Positions 55,830 through 64,000 of a stretch of DNA of 64,000 nucleotides are shown here, piece after piece; the stretch's first letter is position 1, and each line of letters starts with the position of its first letter. The notes beneath the pieces were generated by a model. The model saw only the letters and a program-made list of their open reading frames with translations, did not search any database and was not told where the DNA came from. Location of the stretch: positions 103,278 to 167,277 of the forward strand of contig NZ_FUKO01000023.1 of assembly GCF_900163815.1 (NCBI RefSeq). Reading direction: 5' to 3'. The position numbers and the translations under genes are program-made. Origin of the DNA: Microbacterium esteraromaticum. GTDB lineage: Bacteria; Actinomycetota; Actinomycetes; Actinomycetales; Microbacteriaceae.

Positions 55830-58800
55830 ATGTCAGAGCAGTCGACGTCTCCGATCGGACCGCGTCTCGCTGACGCCGCTGTGGAACTCGCGGGAAGGTG
55901 GGTGCTCGAATCCGCCGCCGTTGACACCGACCCCGCGGCGCAGCGGCTGGCCGGAGTGCTGCACGATCCGAAGGGGCTCCCGTTCACGCTCGGGTTCGTC
56001 GACGGCGTGATGCGTCCGGAGAGCGCGTCGGCGGCAGCATCCAATCTGCATCGCGTCGCGCCCCTCGCACCCGACTTCCTGCCCTGGTACCTGCGCGGCA
56101 TCGTGCGTCTCGGCGGGGGCATCGCCCCTGTGCTGCCCGTGCCGACCGTGCCGATCGCGCGGCGGGTGCTGCGCGAGATGGTCGGCCACCTCGTTGTCGA
56201 CGCCCGACCCGAGAAACTCGGACCCGCGCTGGAGAAGCTGCGACGCCCGTCCGCGGAGTCCGGATCCCAGGTGCGTCTGAACCTCAATCTGCTCGGCGAG
56301 GCCGTGCTCGGCGAAACCGAGGCGAAGCGCCGACTCGATGGCATCCATGATCTGATCCGCCGACCCGACGTCGACTACGTCTCGGTGAAGGTCTCTGCGG
56401 TCATGAGCCGCATCTCGGTCTGGGCCTTCGACGAGGTGGTGGATGCCGTGGTCGAGCGCCTGCTGCCGCTGTACCTGACCGCGGCGAATCCGGCGACGGC
56501 GACCTTCATCAACCTCGATATGGAGGAGTATCACGACCTAGATCTGACGATCGCGGTGCTCATCCGCATCCTCGAGGATCCGCGGCTGAAGCATCTCGAG
56601 GCCGGAATCGTGCTGCAGACCTATCTGCCCGATGCGCTGCCCGCTCTGCAGCAGCTCACCGCGTGGGCGCGCGAGCGTGTCGCGCACGGCGGCGGGCAGC
56701 TGAAGGTGCGGCTCGTCAAGGGTGCCAACCTGCCGATGGAGAAGGTGGATGCTGTCATGCACGGCTGGCCGCAGGCCCCGTACAGCTCCAAGCTCGACAC
56801 CGATGCCAACTACCTGCGCTGCCTCGACGAGGCCTTCCAGCCCCGCAACGCGGCCGCCGTGCGCATCGGCGTCGCCGGGCACAATCTCTTCGACATCGCG
56901 TTCGCGTGGCTGCTGGCCGGTGAGCGCGGCGTGCGCGAAGCAGTCGAGTTCGAGATGCTGCTCGGCATGGCGCAGGGCCAGGCCGAAGCGGTCTCCCGCA
57001 CGGTGGGGCAGGTGCTGCTGTACGTGCCGGTCGTCAGTCCGCACGAGTTCGATGTCGCCATCAGCTATCTGGTGCGCCGACTGGATGAGAACGCATCGTC
57101 ATCGAACTTCCTCTCGGCCGCTTTCCACCTGGCCGATGATCCGTCGCTGTTCGAGCGCGAGCGGCTGCGCTTCGTCGACTCGGTGACCCGGATGAGCGAC
57201 CGCACGCTGCTCACCGGGGCTCGCCGAGTGCAGAACAGGGCGGCGCCCGCACACGAGTCGGTGCGGCCGGCGATGAAACCGCAGGCCTCCGACGAAGACC
57301 TCACCGGAGTCGTGCTCGGCATCGCGCGCGGGTCCTCCGAAGACGGCGGCGACAGCGATCCGTTCCTGCAGACCGCGGTGTACGCGCGCCAGGAGCTCGC
57401 CGGCAACGGCGCCGCATCCGGGGCGCCGGGATTCGAGAACACTCCCGACAGCGACCCCTCTCTGCCCGCCAACCGCGACTGGGCGCGGGGGATTTTCGAC
57501 CGCGTCAGCCGGCCCGAAGAGTCGACGCTCGGTGTCGCTGCGCTTCGCGCGGCCCGTATCGATGACGAGCGGATGCTGCGCGACACGATCGATCGCGTGC
57601 ACACCGCCGCGGCCGACTGGGGTGCGCGCCCCGCATCCGAACGTTCGGCGATCCTGCTGCGGGCGGCCGCAGCGCTCGCCGCCCGGCGCGGCGAACTCAT
57701 CGAGATCGCCGCGATCGAGACCGGCAAGGTGTTCGCCGAGGCTGACACCGAGGTGAGCGAAGCCATCGACTTCGCCAAGTACTACGCGGCGACCTGCCGC
57801 GAACTCGACGGGGTCAGCGGTGCCGTCTTCGAGCCGGCGCGGGTCACGGTCGTGACCCCGCCCTGGAACTTCCCCATCGCCATCCCCTCCGGTGGTGTGC
57901 TGGCGGCGCTCGCCGCAGGATCGGGTGTCATCTTCAAGCCCGCACACCTCTCCGCCCGGTGCGCGGCGGTCATCGCCGAGGCGCTCTGGCAGGCCGGCGT
58001 GCCGCGTGATGTTCTCGCGCTCGTCGAACTCGGTGAGCGCAAGCTCGGCGAGCAGCTCATCTCGCATCCGTCGGTCGACCGGGTGATCCTCACCGGATCG
58101 TGGGATACGGCGGCCCTCTTCCGCTCGTGGCGTCCTGACCTGCCGCTGCTGGCCGAGACCAGCGGCAAGAACGCACTCATCATCGCCCCCACGGCCGACC
58201 TCGATCTCGCCGTCGCCGACCTCGTCAAGAGCGCCTTCGGCCACGCCGGTCAGAAGTGCTCGGCCGCATCGCTGGCGATTCTGGTCGGTCCCGTCGGCCG
58301 CTCGAAGCGGTTCGCCCGGCAGCTTCTCGACGCCACCCGCACGATGCGGGTGGTGTGGCCCGCGGATGCCATGGCCGAGGTCGGTCCTGTGATCGAGAAA
58401 CCGCAGGGCAAGCTGGCCTGGGCTCTGAACGAGTTGGAGGGGGAGGAGAAGTGGCTGGTGCGCCCGCGCTCCCTCGACGATTCCGGGAGGTTGTGGAGCC
58501 CCGGCATCCGCGTCGGTGTGCAGCCCGGATCGCGCACGCACCTCGAGGAGTTCTTCGGGCCGATGCTGGGCATCATGCACGCGCCCACTCTCTCGGCGGC
58601 CATCGAGCTGCAGAACGCCGTCGCCTACGGCCTCACGGCGGGGCTGCACACGCAGTCTCCTGCCGACCTCGAACTCTGGCTCGATGAGGTGCAAGCCGGA
58701 AACCTGTACGTGAACCGCGGCATCACCGGAGCGATCGTGCAACGCCAGCCCTTCGGCGGCTGGAAGCGCTCATCGGTCGGGCCCGGCGCCAAGGCCGGTG

Positions 58801-59519
58801 GTCCGAACTATTTGGTCGGTCTCGGTTCGTGGCGGTCGCAGCCACGCGGCAAGGCCTCGAGCACCCTGCACCTGCGCGGTCTCGACACCCGTATCTCCGG
58901 TCTCATCGAGGCGGCGCAGTCGTCGCTCGACTTCGAGGCGTTCGAGTGGTTGCGTCAGTCGGCGCTGTCGGATGCGGTCGCCTGGGACCGCGAGTTCGGC
59001 CAGGTGCGCGATGTCTCGCAGCTCGGCGTCGAGCGCAACCTCTTCCGCTACCGGCCGGTGCCGGTGATGATCCGCGCCACGACCGACGCGGGGCTGCAGG
59101 AGGTGCTGCGGACGGTGATCGCCGGCATCCGCTCCGGTACGGAATTCTTCGTCTCAGCACCCGAGGGTGTGCCGGCGGGCGTGCGCGCAGAGCTGAGTGC
59201 GCTGGGCGTGATGCTCGCCGTCGAGAGCGACGCGGAGTGGATCGAGCGGATGCTGCGCACGGGCGGCTCCGACGACGCGCTGGAAGCGGCGACGCCAGAG
59301 TACGGCCGCGTGCGTCTGGTCGGGGGACGGGATGCTGTGGCGGCGCTGCACGCGCAGCTCGCGGCCGCGGTCTCCGGCGATCCCGACCTGGCGGTATACG
59401 ACGGCGAGGTGACCTCGGCGGGGCGCCTCGAACTCTTGCCCTTCGTGCACGAGCAGGCGATCTCGATCACCGCGCACCGCTTCGGCAACCCTGACGACTG
59501 GAGCGCGTCCGTCATCTGA
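55830..59519 (+). CDS. putA: Bifunctional proline dehydrogenase / 1-pyrroline-5-carboxylate dehydrogenase
   Basis: Fused enzyme of 1229 aa oxidising proline to glutamate. The proline dehydrogenase barrel (about 90-430) has DYVSVKVSAV, RLVKGANLPMEK and RIGVAGHNLFD. The aldehyde dehydrogenase part (about 550-1000) has VTPPWNFPIAIPSGG, the catalytic C810 in GHAGQKCSAA, and FGPMLGIMHAPT. A roughly 220-residue C-terminal extension completes it, as in long PutA types. No N-terminal DNA-binding domain is visible, so it is not a self-regulator. It also handles glutamate semialdehyde from the ornithine aminotransferase encoded next. Confidence 0.94.
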   Translation: MSEQSTSPIGPRLADAAVELAGRWVLESAAVDTDPAAQRLAGVLHDPKGLPFTLGFVDGVMRPESASAAASNLHRVAPLAPDFLPWYLRGIVRLGGGIAPVLPVPTVPIARRVLREMVGHLVVDARPEKLGPALEKLRRPSAESGSQVRLNLNLLGEAVLGETEAKRRLDGIHDLIRRPDVDYVSVKVSAVMSRISVWAFDEVVDAVVERLLPLYLTAANPATATFINLDMEEYHDLDLTIAVLIRILEDPRLKHLEAGIVLQTYLPDALPALQQLTAWARERVAHGGGQLKVRLVKGANLPMEKVDAVMHGWPQAPYSSKLDTDANYLRCLDEAFQPRNAAAVRIGVAGHNLFDIAFAWLLAGERGVREAVEFEMLLGMAQGQAEAVSRTVGQVLLYVPVVSPHEFDVAISYLVRRLDENASSSNFLSAAFHLADDPSLFERERLRFVDSVTRMSDRTLLTGARRVQNRAAPAHESVRPAMKPQASDEDLTGVVLGIARGSSEDGGDSDPFLQTAVYARQELAGNGAASGAPGFENTPDSDPSLPANRDWARGIFDRVSRPEESTLGVAALRAARIDDERMLRDTIDRVHTAAADWGARPASERSAILLRAAAALAARRGELIEIAAIETGKVFAEADTEVSEAIDFAKYYAATCRELDGVSGAVFEPARVTVVTPPWNFPIAIPSGGVLAALAAGSGVIFKPAHLSARCAAVIAEALWQAGVPRDVLALVELGERKLGEQLISHPSVDRVILTGSWDTAALFRSWRPDLPLLAETSGKNALIIAPTADLDLAVADLVKSAFGHAGQKCSAASLAILVGPVGRSKRFARQLLDATRTMRVVWPADAMAEVGPVIEKPQGKLAWALNELEGEEKWLVRPRSLDDSGRLWSPGIRVGVQPGSRTHLEEFFGPMLGIMHAPTLSAAIELQNAVAYGLTAGLHTQSPADLELWLDEVQAGNLYVNRGITGAIVQRQPFGGWKRSSVGPGAKAGGPNYLVGLGSWRSQPRGKASSTLHLRGLDTRISGLIEAAQSSLDFEAFEWLRQSALSDAVAWDREFGQVRDVSQLGVERNLFRYRPVPVMIRATTDAGLQEVLRTVIAGIRSGTEFFVSAPEGVPAGVRAELSALGVMLAVESDAEWIERMLRTGGSDDALEAATPEYGRVRLVGGRDAVAALHAQLAAAVSGDPDLAVYDGEVTSAGRLELLPFVHEQAISITAHRFGNPDDWSASVI

Positions 59520-59709
59520 CCGCTGACTCTGACCGACCGCCCGCCCGCCCGAGGCAGGATTGTCGGGATACTGGTTTTTCGCGGGTTGGGATGTAAAAAT
59601 GTAGGTGGTGTGCCTGTGTCGCATCTTCCCCGCGCCTCTCAGAGGTGCTCGGGTCGAACTTCCGCCAGGCCTATGGACAGCGTCCGCCGCACCTTCACGA
59701 GGAGCACTC

Positions 59710-60585
59710 ATGTCCACGCCTGAAATCGCGACCGCCCCCGCGCCGACCCGCGTCGCCCACCACCGCCGCTACCTGATGTGCCGCCCTGAGCACTTCACAG
59801 TCGAATACAAGATCAACCCCTGGATGGAGCCGGCCACGCCCACCGACACCGCAAAGGCTGTCGAGCAGTGGCAGAAGCTGCACGATCTGTACCTCGAACT
59901 CGGCCACGAGGTCGAACTGATCGAGCCGCTCGCCGGTTACCCCGACATGGTTTACACCGCCAACGGCGGCTTCGTCATCGGCGGCCGCGCGTATGTGCCG
60001 GAGTTCTACTACGAGCAGCGTCGCGGCGAGTCGCCGGCCTTTGCCGAGTGGTTCCGCGCCAACGGGTTCGACACGGTCCTGCCGAAAGAGGTCAACGAGG
60101 GCGAGGGCGACTTCCTGCTCGCCGGCGACGTGATCCTGGCCGGCACCGGCTTCCGGTCGGCCGGAGACAGCCACCGCGAGGTGCACGAGGTCTTCGACCG
60201 CGAGGTCGTGACGCTGACTCTCGTCGACCCGCGCTTCTACCACCTCGACACCGCGCTCACCGTGCTCGACCCGGTGCAGGGCGTCGAGAACGGCGGCCCC
60301 GAGCGCGCCAACGTCGCCTACCTGCCGAACGCGTTCGACGAAGCATCGCGCAAGATCCTCGCCGAGCGCTTCCCTGACGCGATCCTGGTCGCCGACGAAG
60401 ACGGCGCGGTGTTCGGACTCAACTCGGCCAGCGACGGCTACAACGTCATCATCTCGCCGCGTGCGACCGGCTTCGAGAAGCAGCTGCGCGAGCGCGGCTA
60501 CAACCCGATCATGGTCGATCTCTCCGAGCTGCTGCTCGGCGGCGGCGGCATCAAGTGCTGCACCCTGGAACTCCGGGGCGCGTAA
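59710..60585 (+). CDS. DDAH/arginine deiminase-family amidinohydrolase
   Basis: Enzyme of 291 aa with the pentein fold: MVYTANGGF (Asp-rich substrate loop), GEGDFLLAGD, catalytic H178 (FYHLDTAL) and C283 near the C-terminus (GGGGIKCCTLELR). Annotated relatives are called dimethylarginine dimethylaminohydrolase. Joined to ornithine aminotransferase by TGATG-type overlap (TAATG), it more likely acts on arginine and may yield ornithine directly or through citrulline. GAGGAG precedes the ATG. The 190-nt gap before it has only an AT-rich patch (59591-59601) that may be a promoter. Confidence 0.85.
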   Translation: MSTPEIATAPAPTRVAHHRRYLMCRPEHFTVEYKINPWMEPATPTDTAKAVEQWQKLHDLYLELGHEVELIEPLAGYPDMVYTANGGFVIGGRAYVPEFYYEQRRGESPAFAEWFRANGFDTVLPKEVNEGEGDFLLAGDVILAGTGFRSAGDSHREVHEVFDREVVTLTLVDPRFYHLDTALTVLDPVQGVENGGPERANVAYLPNAFDEASRKILAERFPDAILVADEDGAVFGLNSASDGYNVIISPRATGFEKQLRERGYNPIMVDLSELLLGGGGIKCCTLELRGA

Positions 60586-61784
60586 TGACCCTGCAGCCGG
60601 CAGAGGGCTCGATCGAGCCGCACGTCGCGGAGAACTACAGTCCTCTGCCGGTTCTGGTCGCCACCGCAGATGGCGCGTGGGTGACGGATGCCGAGGGCAG
60701 GCGCTATCTCGACCTCCTGGCCGCCTACTCGGCGGTGAACTTCGGTCACCGGCATCCGGAGCTCATCGCCGCCGTGACCGAGCAGCTCAGCCGCGTCACG
60801 CTTACCAGCCGCGCATTCATGAATGACCGGCTCGAACCGTTCTCGGCGGCGCTCGCGCGGCTGTGCGGCAAAGAGCTCGTGCTGCCGATGAACACCGGCG
60901 CCGAGGCGGTCGAGACCGGCATCAAGGTCGCGCGGGCGTGGGGCTACCGCGTCAAGGGCATCGCGGCGGGCAAAGCGCGCATCATCGTCGCCGACGGCAA
61001 CTTCCACGGGCGCACCACGACGATCATCAGCTTCAGCGATGACGAGCAGGCACGCGCCGACTTCGGCCCGTACACGCCCGGGTTCGATACGGTTCCGTTC
61101 GGAGATGCGGATGCCATCGCGGCAGCCATCACCGATGACACCGCCGCGGTGCTGATCGAGCCGATCCAGGGCGAGGCCGGCGTCATCATCCCGCCCGAGG
61201 GCTATCTGCGGCGGGTTCGGGAGATCTGCGACGAGCAAAACGTGCTGTTCATCGCCGATGAGATCCAGGCGGGGCTCGGCCGGGTCGGCGCGACCTTCGC
61301 CTGCGATCGCGAAGGCGTTGTGCCGGATCTGTATCTGCTGGGCAAGGCGCTCGGCGGCGGCATCCTGCCCGTCTCGGCGGTGGTCGGAAACCGTGACGTT
61401 CTCGGCGTCATCCGTCCGGGCGAGCACGGTTCGACCTTCGGCGGAAACCCGCTCGCGGCGGCCGTCGGACTGAAGGTCGTCGAGATGCTCGAGACGGGCG
61501 AGTTCCAAGCGCGCGCCCGCGAACTCGGCGCACACCTGGCATCCGCCCTCGAACCGCTCGTCGGTCACGGGGTGACGAGCGTGCGCATCGCCGGGCTCTG
61601 GGCCGGCGTCGACATCGACGCGAAGGTCGGCACGGGCCGCGAGATCGCCGAGAACCTGCGCGGGCGCGGCGTGCTCGTGAAAGACACGCACGGACAGACC
61701 ATTCGCATCGCCCCGCCGCTGGTCATCCGCGCCACCGAGCTCGATTGGGCCGTCGCGCAGCTGCGCCTGGTGCTCGCGGACTGA
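60585..61784 (+). CDS. rocD: Ornithine aminotransferase
   Basis: Class III PLP aminotransferase of 399 aa converting ornithine and 2-oxoglutarate to glutamate semialdehyde and glutamate. MNTGAEAVETGIKVARAWGY, the PLP site FIADEIQAGLGRVG, and the Lys in LYLLGKALGGG are RocD-typical, as is GEHGSTFGGNPLAAAV. The ATG shares its A with the stop of the upstream gene. Product passes to the second domain of PutA. Confidence 0.93.
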   Translation: MTLQPAEGSIEPHVAENYSPLPVLVATADGAWVTDAEGRRYLDLLAAYSAVNFGHRHPELIAAVTEQLSRVTLTSRAFMNDRLEPFSAALARLCGKELVLPMNTGAEAVETGIKVARAWGYRVKGIAAGKARIIVADGNFHGRTTTIISFSDDEQARADFGPYTPGFDTVPFGDADAIAAAITDDTAAVLIEPIQGEAGVIIPPEGYLRRVREICDEQNVLFIADEIQAGLGRVGATFACDREGVVPDLYLLGKALGGGILPVSAVVGNRDVLGVIRPGEHGSTFGGNPLAAAVGLKVVEMLETGEFQARARELGAHLASALEPLVGHGVTSVRIAGLWAGVDIDAKVGTGREIAENLRGRGVLVKDTHGQTIRIAPPLVIRATELDWAVAQLRLVLAD

Positions 61785-61811
61785 CCCTGCTTGACGCCGA
61801 TCAATGGGCGG

Positions 61812-63365
61812 TCAGGAGACCGTCACGCTGATCGTGTGCCATCCGGTGGCGCCGTCGGGAGCCGGAGCGGCGACGGCATCCGTCTGCGTGGAGCCATCGG
61901 CGCTGACCGCCCGGCACCGCAGCACGTGGTCACCTTGATCGGCGCGCCACGGCATCCGCCACTGCACCCAGGTGTCATCCGAGACCGCGGGCGCGAGCTC
62001 TGCCTGCTGCCACGTGCCGCCATCGATCTGCACCTCGACCGCTGAGATCGCTGTGCCCGGCTGCCACGCGACGCCGGCGATGACGGTGTCGCCCGCATCG
62101 ACGCCGTTGCGCTCGCGCGGCACGTCGATGCGCGACTGCAGCTTGATGGGGCCCTCGGCCGACCAGCCGCGGTCGGTCCAGTAGCCGCGGCTGCGGTCGA
62201 AGCGCGTGACTTCGAGGTCGGTCACCCACTTCGTCGCCGAGACGTAGCCGTACAGCCCGGGAACCACCATCCGCACCGGAAAGCCGTGCGCCAGCGGCAA
62301 CGGGGCGCCGTTCATGCCGATTGCCAGCAGCGCGTCGCGGTCGTCGGTGAGCGTCTCCAGCGGCGTGCCCGCGGTGAAGCCGTCAGCCGAGGTCGAGAGC
62401 ACCATATCGGCGTCGGCATCGGGGTGCGCTTTGGCGAGCAGTTCACGGATGGGGTATCCCAGCCACAGGGCGTTGCCGACCAGGCCGCCACCGACCTGGT
62501 TCGAGACGCACGACAGGGTCACGGCCTTCTCCACGAGGGGAAGCGCGAGAAGTTCGTCCCAGGTCAGCTCGACCTCGTGTGCGACCATCCCGTGAATGCG
62601 CAGTCGCCAGTCAGCCGGGTCGACGGTGGGCACGATGAGCGCCGTGTCGATGCGGTAGAAATCGTCGTTCGGTGTGAACAGCGGTGCAAGTCCGGGCACG
62701 TCGAGGGCGGCGCCGGCAGGAACAGCGGATGCCGGTGTCGCGGCCTTCGGCAGCCGGATCGCCTCCCGCAGGGTCGCCACCGCTGTGCTGCCCGCGCGGG
62801 CGACCGAGCCGACGATTGCCATCGTGACGCCCACCGCGGCTGTGCCCGCGGCCCAGACGAGGAACCCGCGGCGGGACGTTCCGCCGGTATCTGGCTGCAG
62901 CTGTTCGGCGGTCGCTCGGCGAAGGAGCAGGTGCAGTGCCATCGCGGCGGCGGCTCCCGCCAGCAGCGACGGCAGCCACGAGATCAAACTCGCCTCGGGC
63001 CGGGTGAGAGTGAGGATGCCGACGATGCCGCCGATTGCGGCGAACGCGATCAGCCCCGAGCGCGTCCAGCGCGATTCGCAGATGCCGAGGACAGCCCCCG
63101 CCGCCAGCAGCACGATTCCGATGCCGATGAGCAGGGCGATCTTGTCGGACGTGCCGAACCACGCGATCGCGGTGTCTTTCGCCCACGCCGGTGCCGCGTC
63201 GATCAGCGCGCCCCCGACGACGGCGAACGGACTGGAGGATGGTGCGAGCAATGCGGCGACGATCTCACCGATGCCCGCGCCGAGGAGGGCTGCGGCAGCA
63301 CCCGCGGCCGCCGCAGTTCGCGCCGTGACCGCACCTGCCTGACGGTGCTGTGCGGATTCGCTCAT
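61812..63365 (-). CDS. Membrane-anchored molybdopterin-dependent oxidoreductase (sulfite oxidase family)
   Basis: Protein of 517 aa. About four or five hydrophobic spans fill the first 190 residues, with an Arg-Arg segment (SRRGFLVWAAG) before the last one. The molybdopterin domain follows (LFTPNDDFYRIDTALIVP, molybdenum-ligand C286 in TLSCVSNQVGGG, GYPIRELL, MVVPGLYGYVSATKWV) and then a C-terminal dimer domain (AGVAWQPGTAISAVEVQIDGG). Substrate unknown. TAATCT lies 6 nt before the ATG without a Shine-Dalgarno. It converges on rocD 27 nt away. Confidence 0.88.
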   Translation of the reverse strand: MSESAQHRQAGAVTARTAAAAGAAAALLGAGIGEIVAALLAPSSSPFAVVGGALIDAAPAWAKDTAIAWFGTSDKIALLIGIGIVLLAAGAVLGICESRWTRSGLIAFAAIGGIVGILTLTRPEASLISWLPSLLAGAAAAMALHLLLRRATAEQLQPDTGGTSRRGFLVWAAGTAAVGVTMAIVGSVARAGSTAVATLREAIRLPKAATPASAVPAGAALDVPGLAPLFTPNDDFYRIDTALIVPTVDPADWRLRIHGMVAHEVELTWDELLALPLVEKAVTLSCVSNQVGGGLVGNALWLGYPIRELLAKAHPDADADMVLSTSADGFTAGTPLETLTDDRDALLAIGMNGAPLPLAHGFPVRMVVPGLYGYVSATKWVTDLEVTRFDRSRGYWTDRGWSAEGPIKLQSRIDVPRERNGVDAGDTVIAGVAWQPGTAISAVEVQIDGGTWQQAELAPAVSDDTWVQWRMPWRADQGDHVLRCRAVSADGSTQTDAVAAPAPDGATGWHTISVTVS

Positions 63366-63371
63366 CTGTCC

Positions 63372-63377
63372 AGATTA
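63372..63377 (-). promoter_or_regulatory. -10 box TAATCT for leaderless oxidoreductase gene
   Basis: On the minus strand TAATCT-GGACAG-ATG gives a 6-nt spacing to the start codon. Confidence 0.5.
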
Positions 63378-63487
63378 CGAGCATGCGCGCCTGCAGGGGT
63401 GTGGAGTTCGGCGCATTGTGACGGTGTTCTGTGATCGCTCTTTGTCGCGCCTGATGCCGTGCTGGGCGTGAGTTCTGCGGCGCGACG

Positions 63488-63953
63488 TTAGAAGGTGGAG
63501 CGCGATATACCGAGGTCGCGGACGACCTGTGCGGTGGTTTCGCCGTTCTGGATGAGGTGGAGGGCGCTGCGTATCTGACTGTCGGTGATCCGCCGAGGTC
63601 TTCCGCCGAGATCGCTCCCCGCGGCACGTCGCTTGTTGATGGAGTCGGTGATCCGTTCGCTCTTAATGTCGTGTTCCATTTGCGCAAGAGCAACCATGAT
63701 TGTGGACAGCATCGACCCCATTGGTGTCGATGTGTCCACGTCGCCATCGCCGAGACTCAGGACTCGAAGGCCAGCACCGGTTTGGCGGAGCCCTTTCCGC
63801 GAAAGCGAGCATGTTCTGCGTGGACCGTCCGAGACGGTCCAGTGTGGTGATGACGAGCGTGTCGCCCTCCTCGAGGGCATCGACCGCACGGTCGAATTGT
63901 GGACGTGACGCCCGCGCTCCAGAGACCCCCTGATCGATGTAAAGGGGCTCTTC
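63488..63953 (-). pseudogene. Serine recombinase/resolvase, degraded
   Basis: Remnant of a Hin/Pin/TnpR-type recombinase. The upstream frame reads PLYIDQGVSGARASRPQFDR and TLVITTLDRLGRSTQNMLAFAE; after a likely one-base gain in an A-run near 63794 (GCGGAAAGGG) the next frame continues LRQTGAGLRVL, PMGSMLSTIMVALAQMEHDI, a RRAAGSDLGGRPRRIT hinge and a helix-turn-helix ending at GISRSTF. A TAG lies just before the first part and the N-terminal catalytic Ser region is missing. It marks an old mobile-element edge at the window end. Confidence 0.85.
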
Positions 63954-64000
63954 CTACTTGAGGTGGGGGCTGGTCAGTGCGCCGCCGATGAGGAGCATGC

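Overview
The window is high-GC DNA from a Gram-positive actinobacterium, most likely Microbacteriaceae and probably Microbacterium or a close relative. The reasons are the strong G/C third-position bias, tightly overlapping operons (ATGA, TGATG and GTGA junctions), many genes whose start codon lies 6-8 nt after a TANNNT-like -10 box with no Shine-Dalgarno, the gene repertoire, and an abundant GGATGC/GCATCC word. The genus is inferred from style, not from a marker gene. No rRNA, tRNA or CRISPR array was seen.

Left part (1-29.1 kb): three blocks for uptake and breakdown of sugars and polyols. (a) 1-10.8 kb is a polyol block: a minus-strand operon with an ABC binding protein, two permeases, an FGGY kinase, a DeoR regulator, a PfkB kinase, mannitol-type dehydrogenase and xylulokinase (cut by the window edge). 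A divergent DeoR regulator and a zinc alcohol dehydrogenase face it. No ATPase subunit is encoded there. (b) 10.8-19.1 kb holds a complete set for non-phosphorylative L-fucose breakdown: aldose dehydrogenase, fuconolactonase, fuconate dehydratase, 2-keto-3-deoxyfuconate dehydrogenase and a fumarylacetoacetase-family hydrolase. A FadR-type regulator, an SDR and a P-loop kinase are with it, and a Vsr/DUF559-type protein interrupts it. (c) 19.1-29.1 kb is a sugar cluster whose substrate I cannot name: a ketose 3-epimerase-like protein, an RbsABC-type transporter whose ATPase gene is frameshifted, a phosphotriesterase-family lactonase, a shikimate-dehydrogenase-like protein, a 2-hydroxyacid dehydrogenase, an FGGY kinase and a cupin phosphoglucose isomerase. 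The promoter regions at both ends of this cluster carry the same operator-like sequence. This is the best candidate here for an undescribed pathway.

Middle part (29.1-46.5 kb): a VOC-protein remnant, AlkB, and a propionate block (GntR regulator, PrpD, PrpB, PrpC, thiolase). Then come the PEP synthetase regulatory protein with PEP synthase, a secreted beta-propeller protein, and a valine-type operon (MmsA, acyl-CoA dehydrogenase, MmsB, enoyl-CoA hydratase, small Imm-5-like protein). Propionyl-CoA is converted to pyruvate, and PEP synthase can return pyruvate to gluconeogenesis.

Right part (46.6-64 kb): SRPBCC protein and MarR regulator, then an electron-transfer run: ETF beta and alpha, a membrane cytochrome b with a repeat-bearing N-terminal extension, and proton-translocating transhydrogenase PntAB. 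ETF would collect electrons from the acyl-CoA dehydrogenase. After a GNAT and a thioesterase comes an amino-acid block: PutA, a DDAH-family arginine hydrolase and ornithine aminotransferase, which together can take arginine or proline to glutamate. The window ends with a membrane-anchored molybdopterin oxidoreductase and a broken serine recombinase.

Several gaps between genes hold locus-specific inverted or direct repeats that the genes do not explain.
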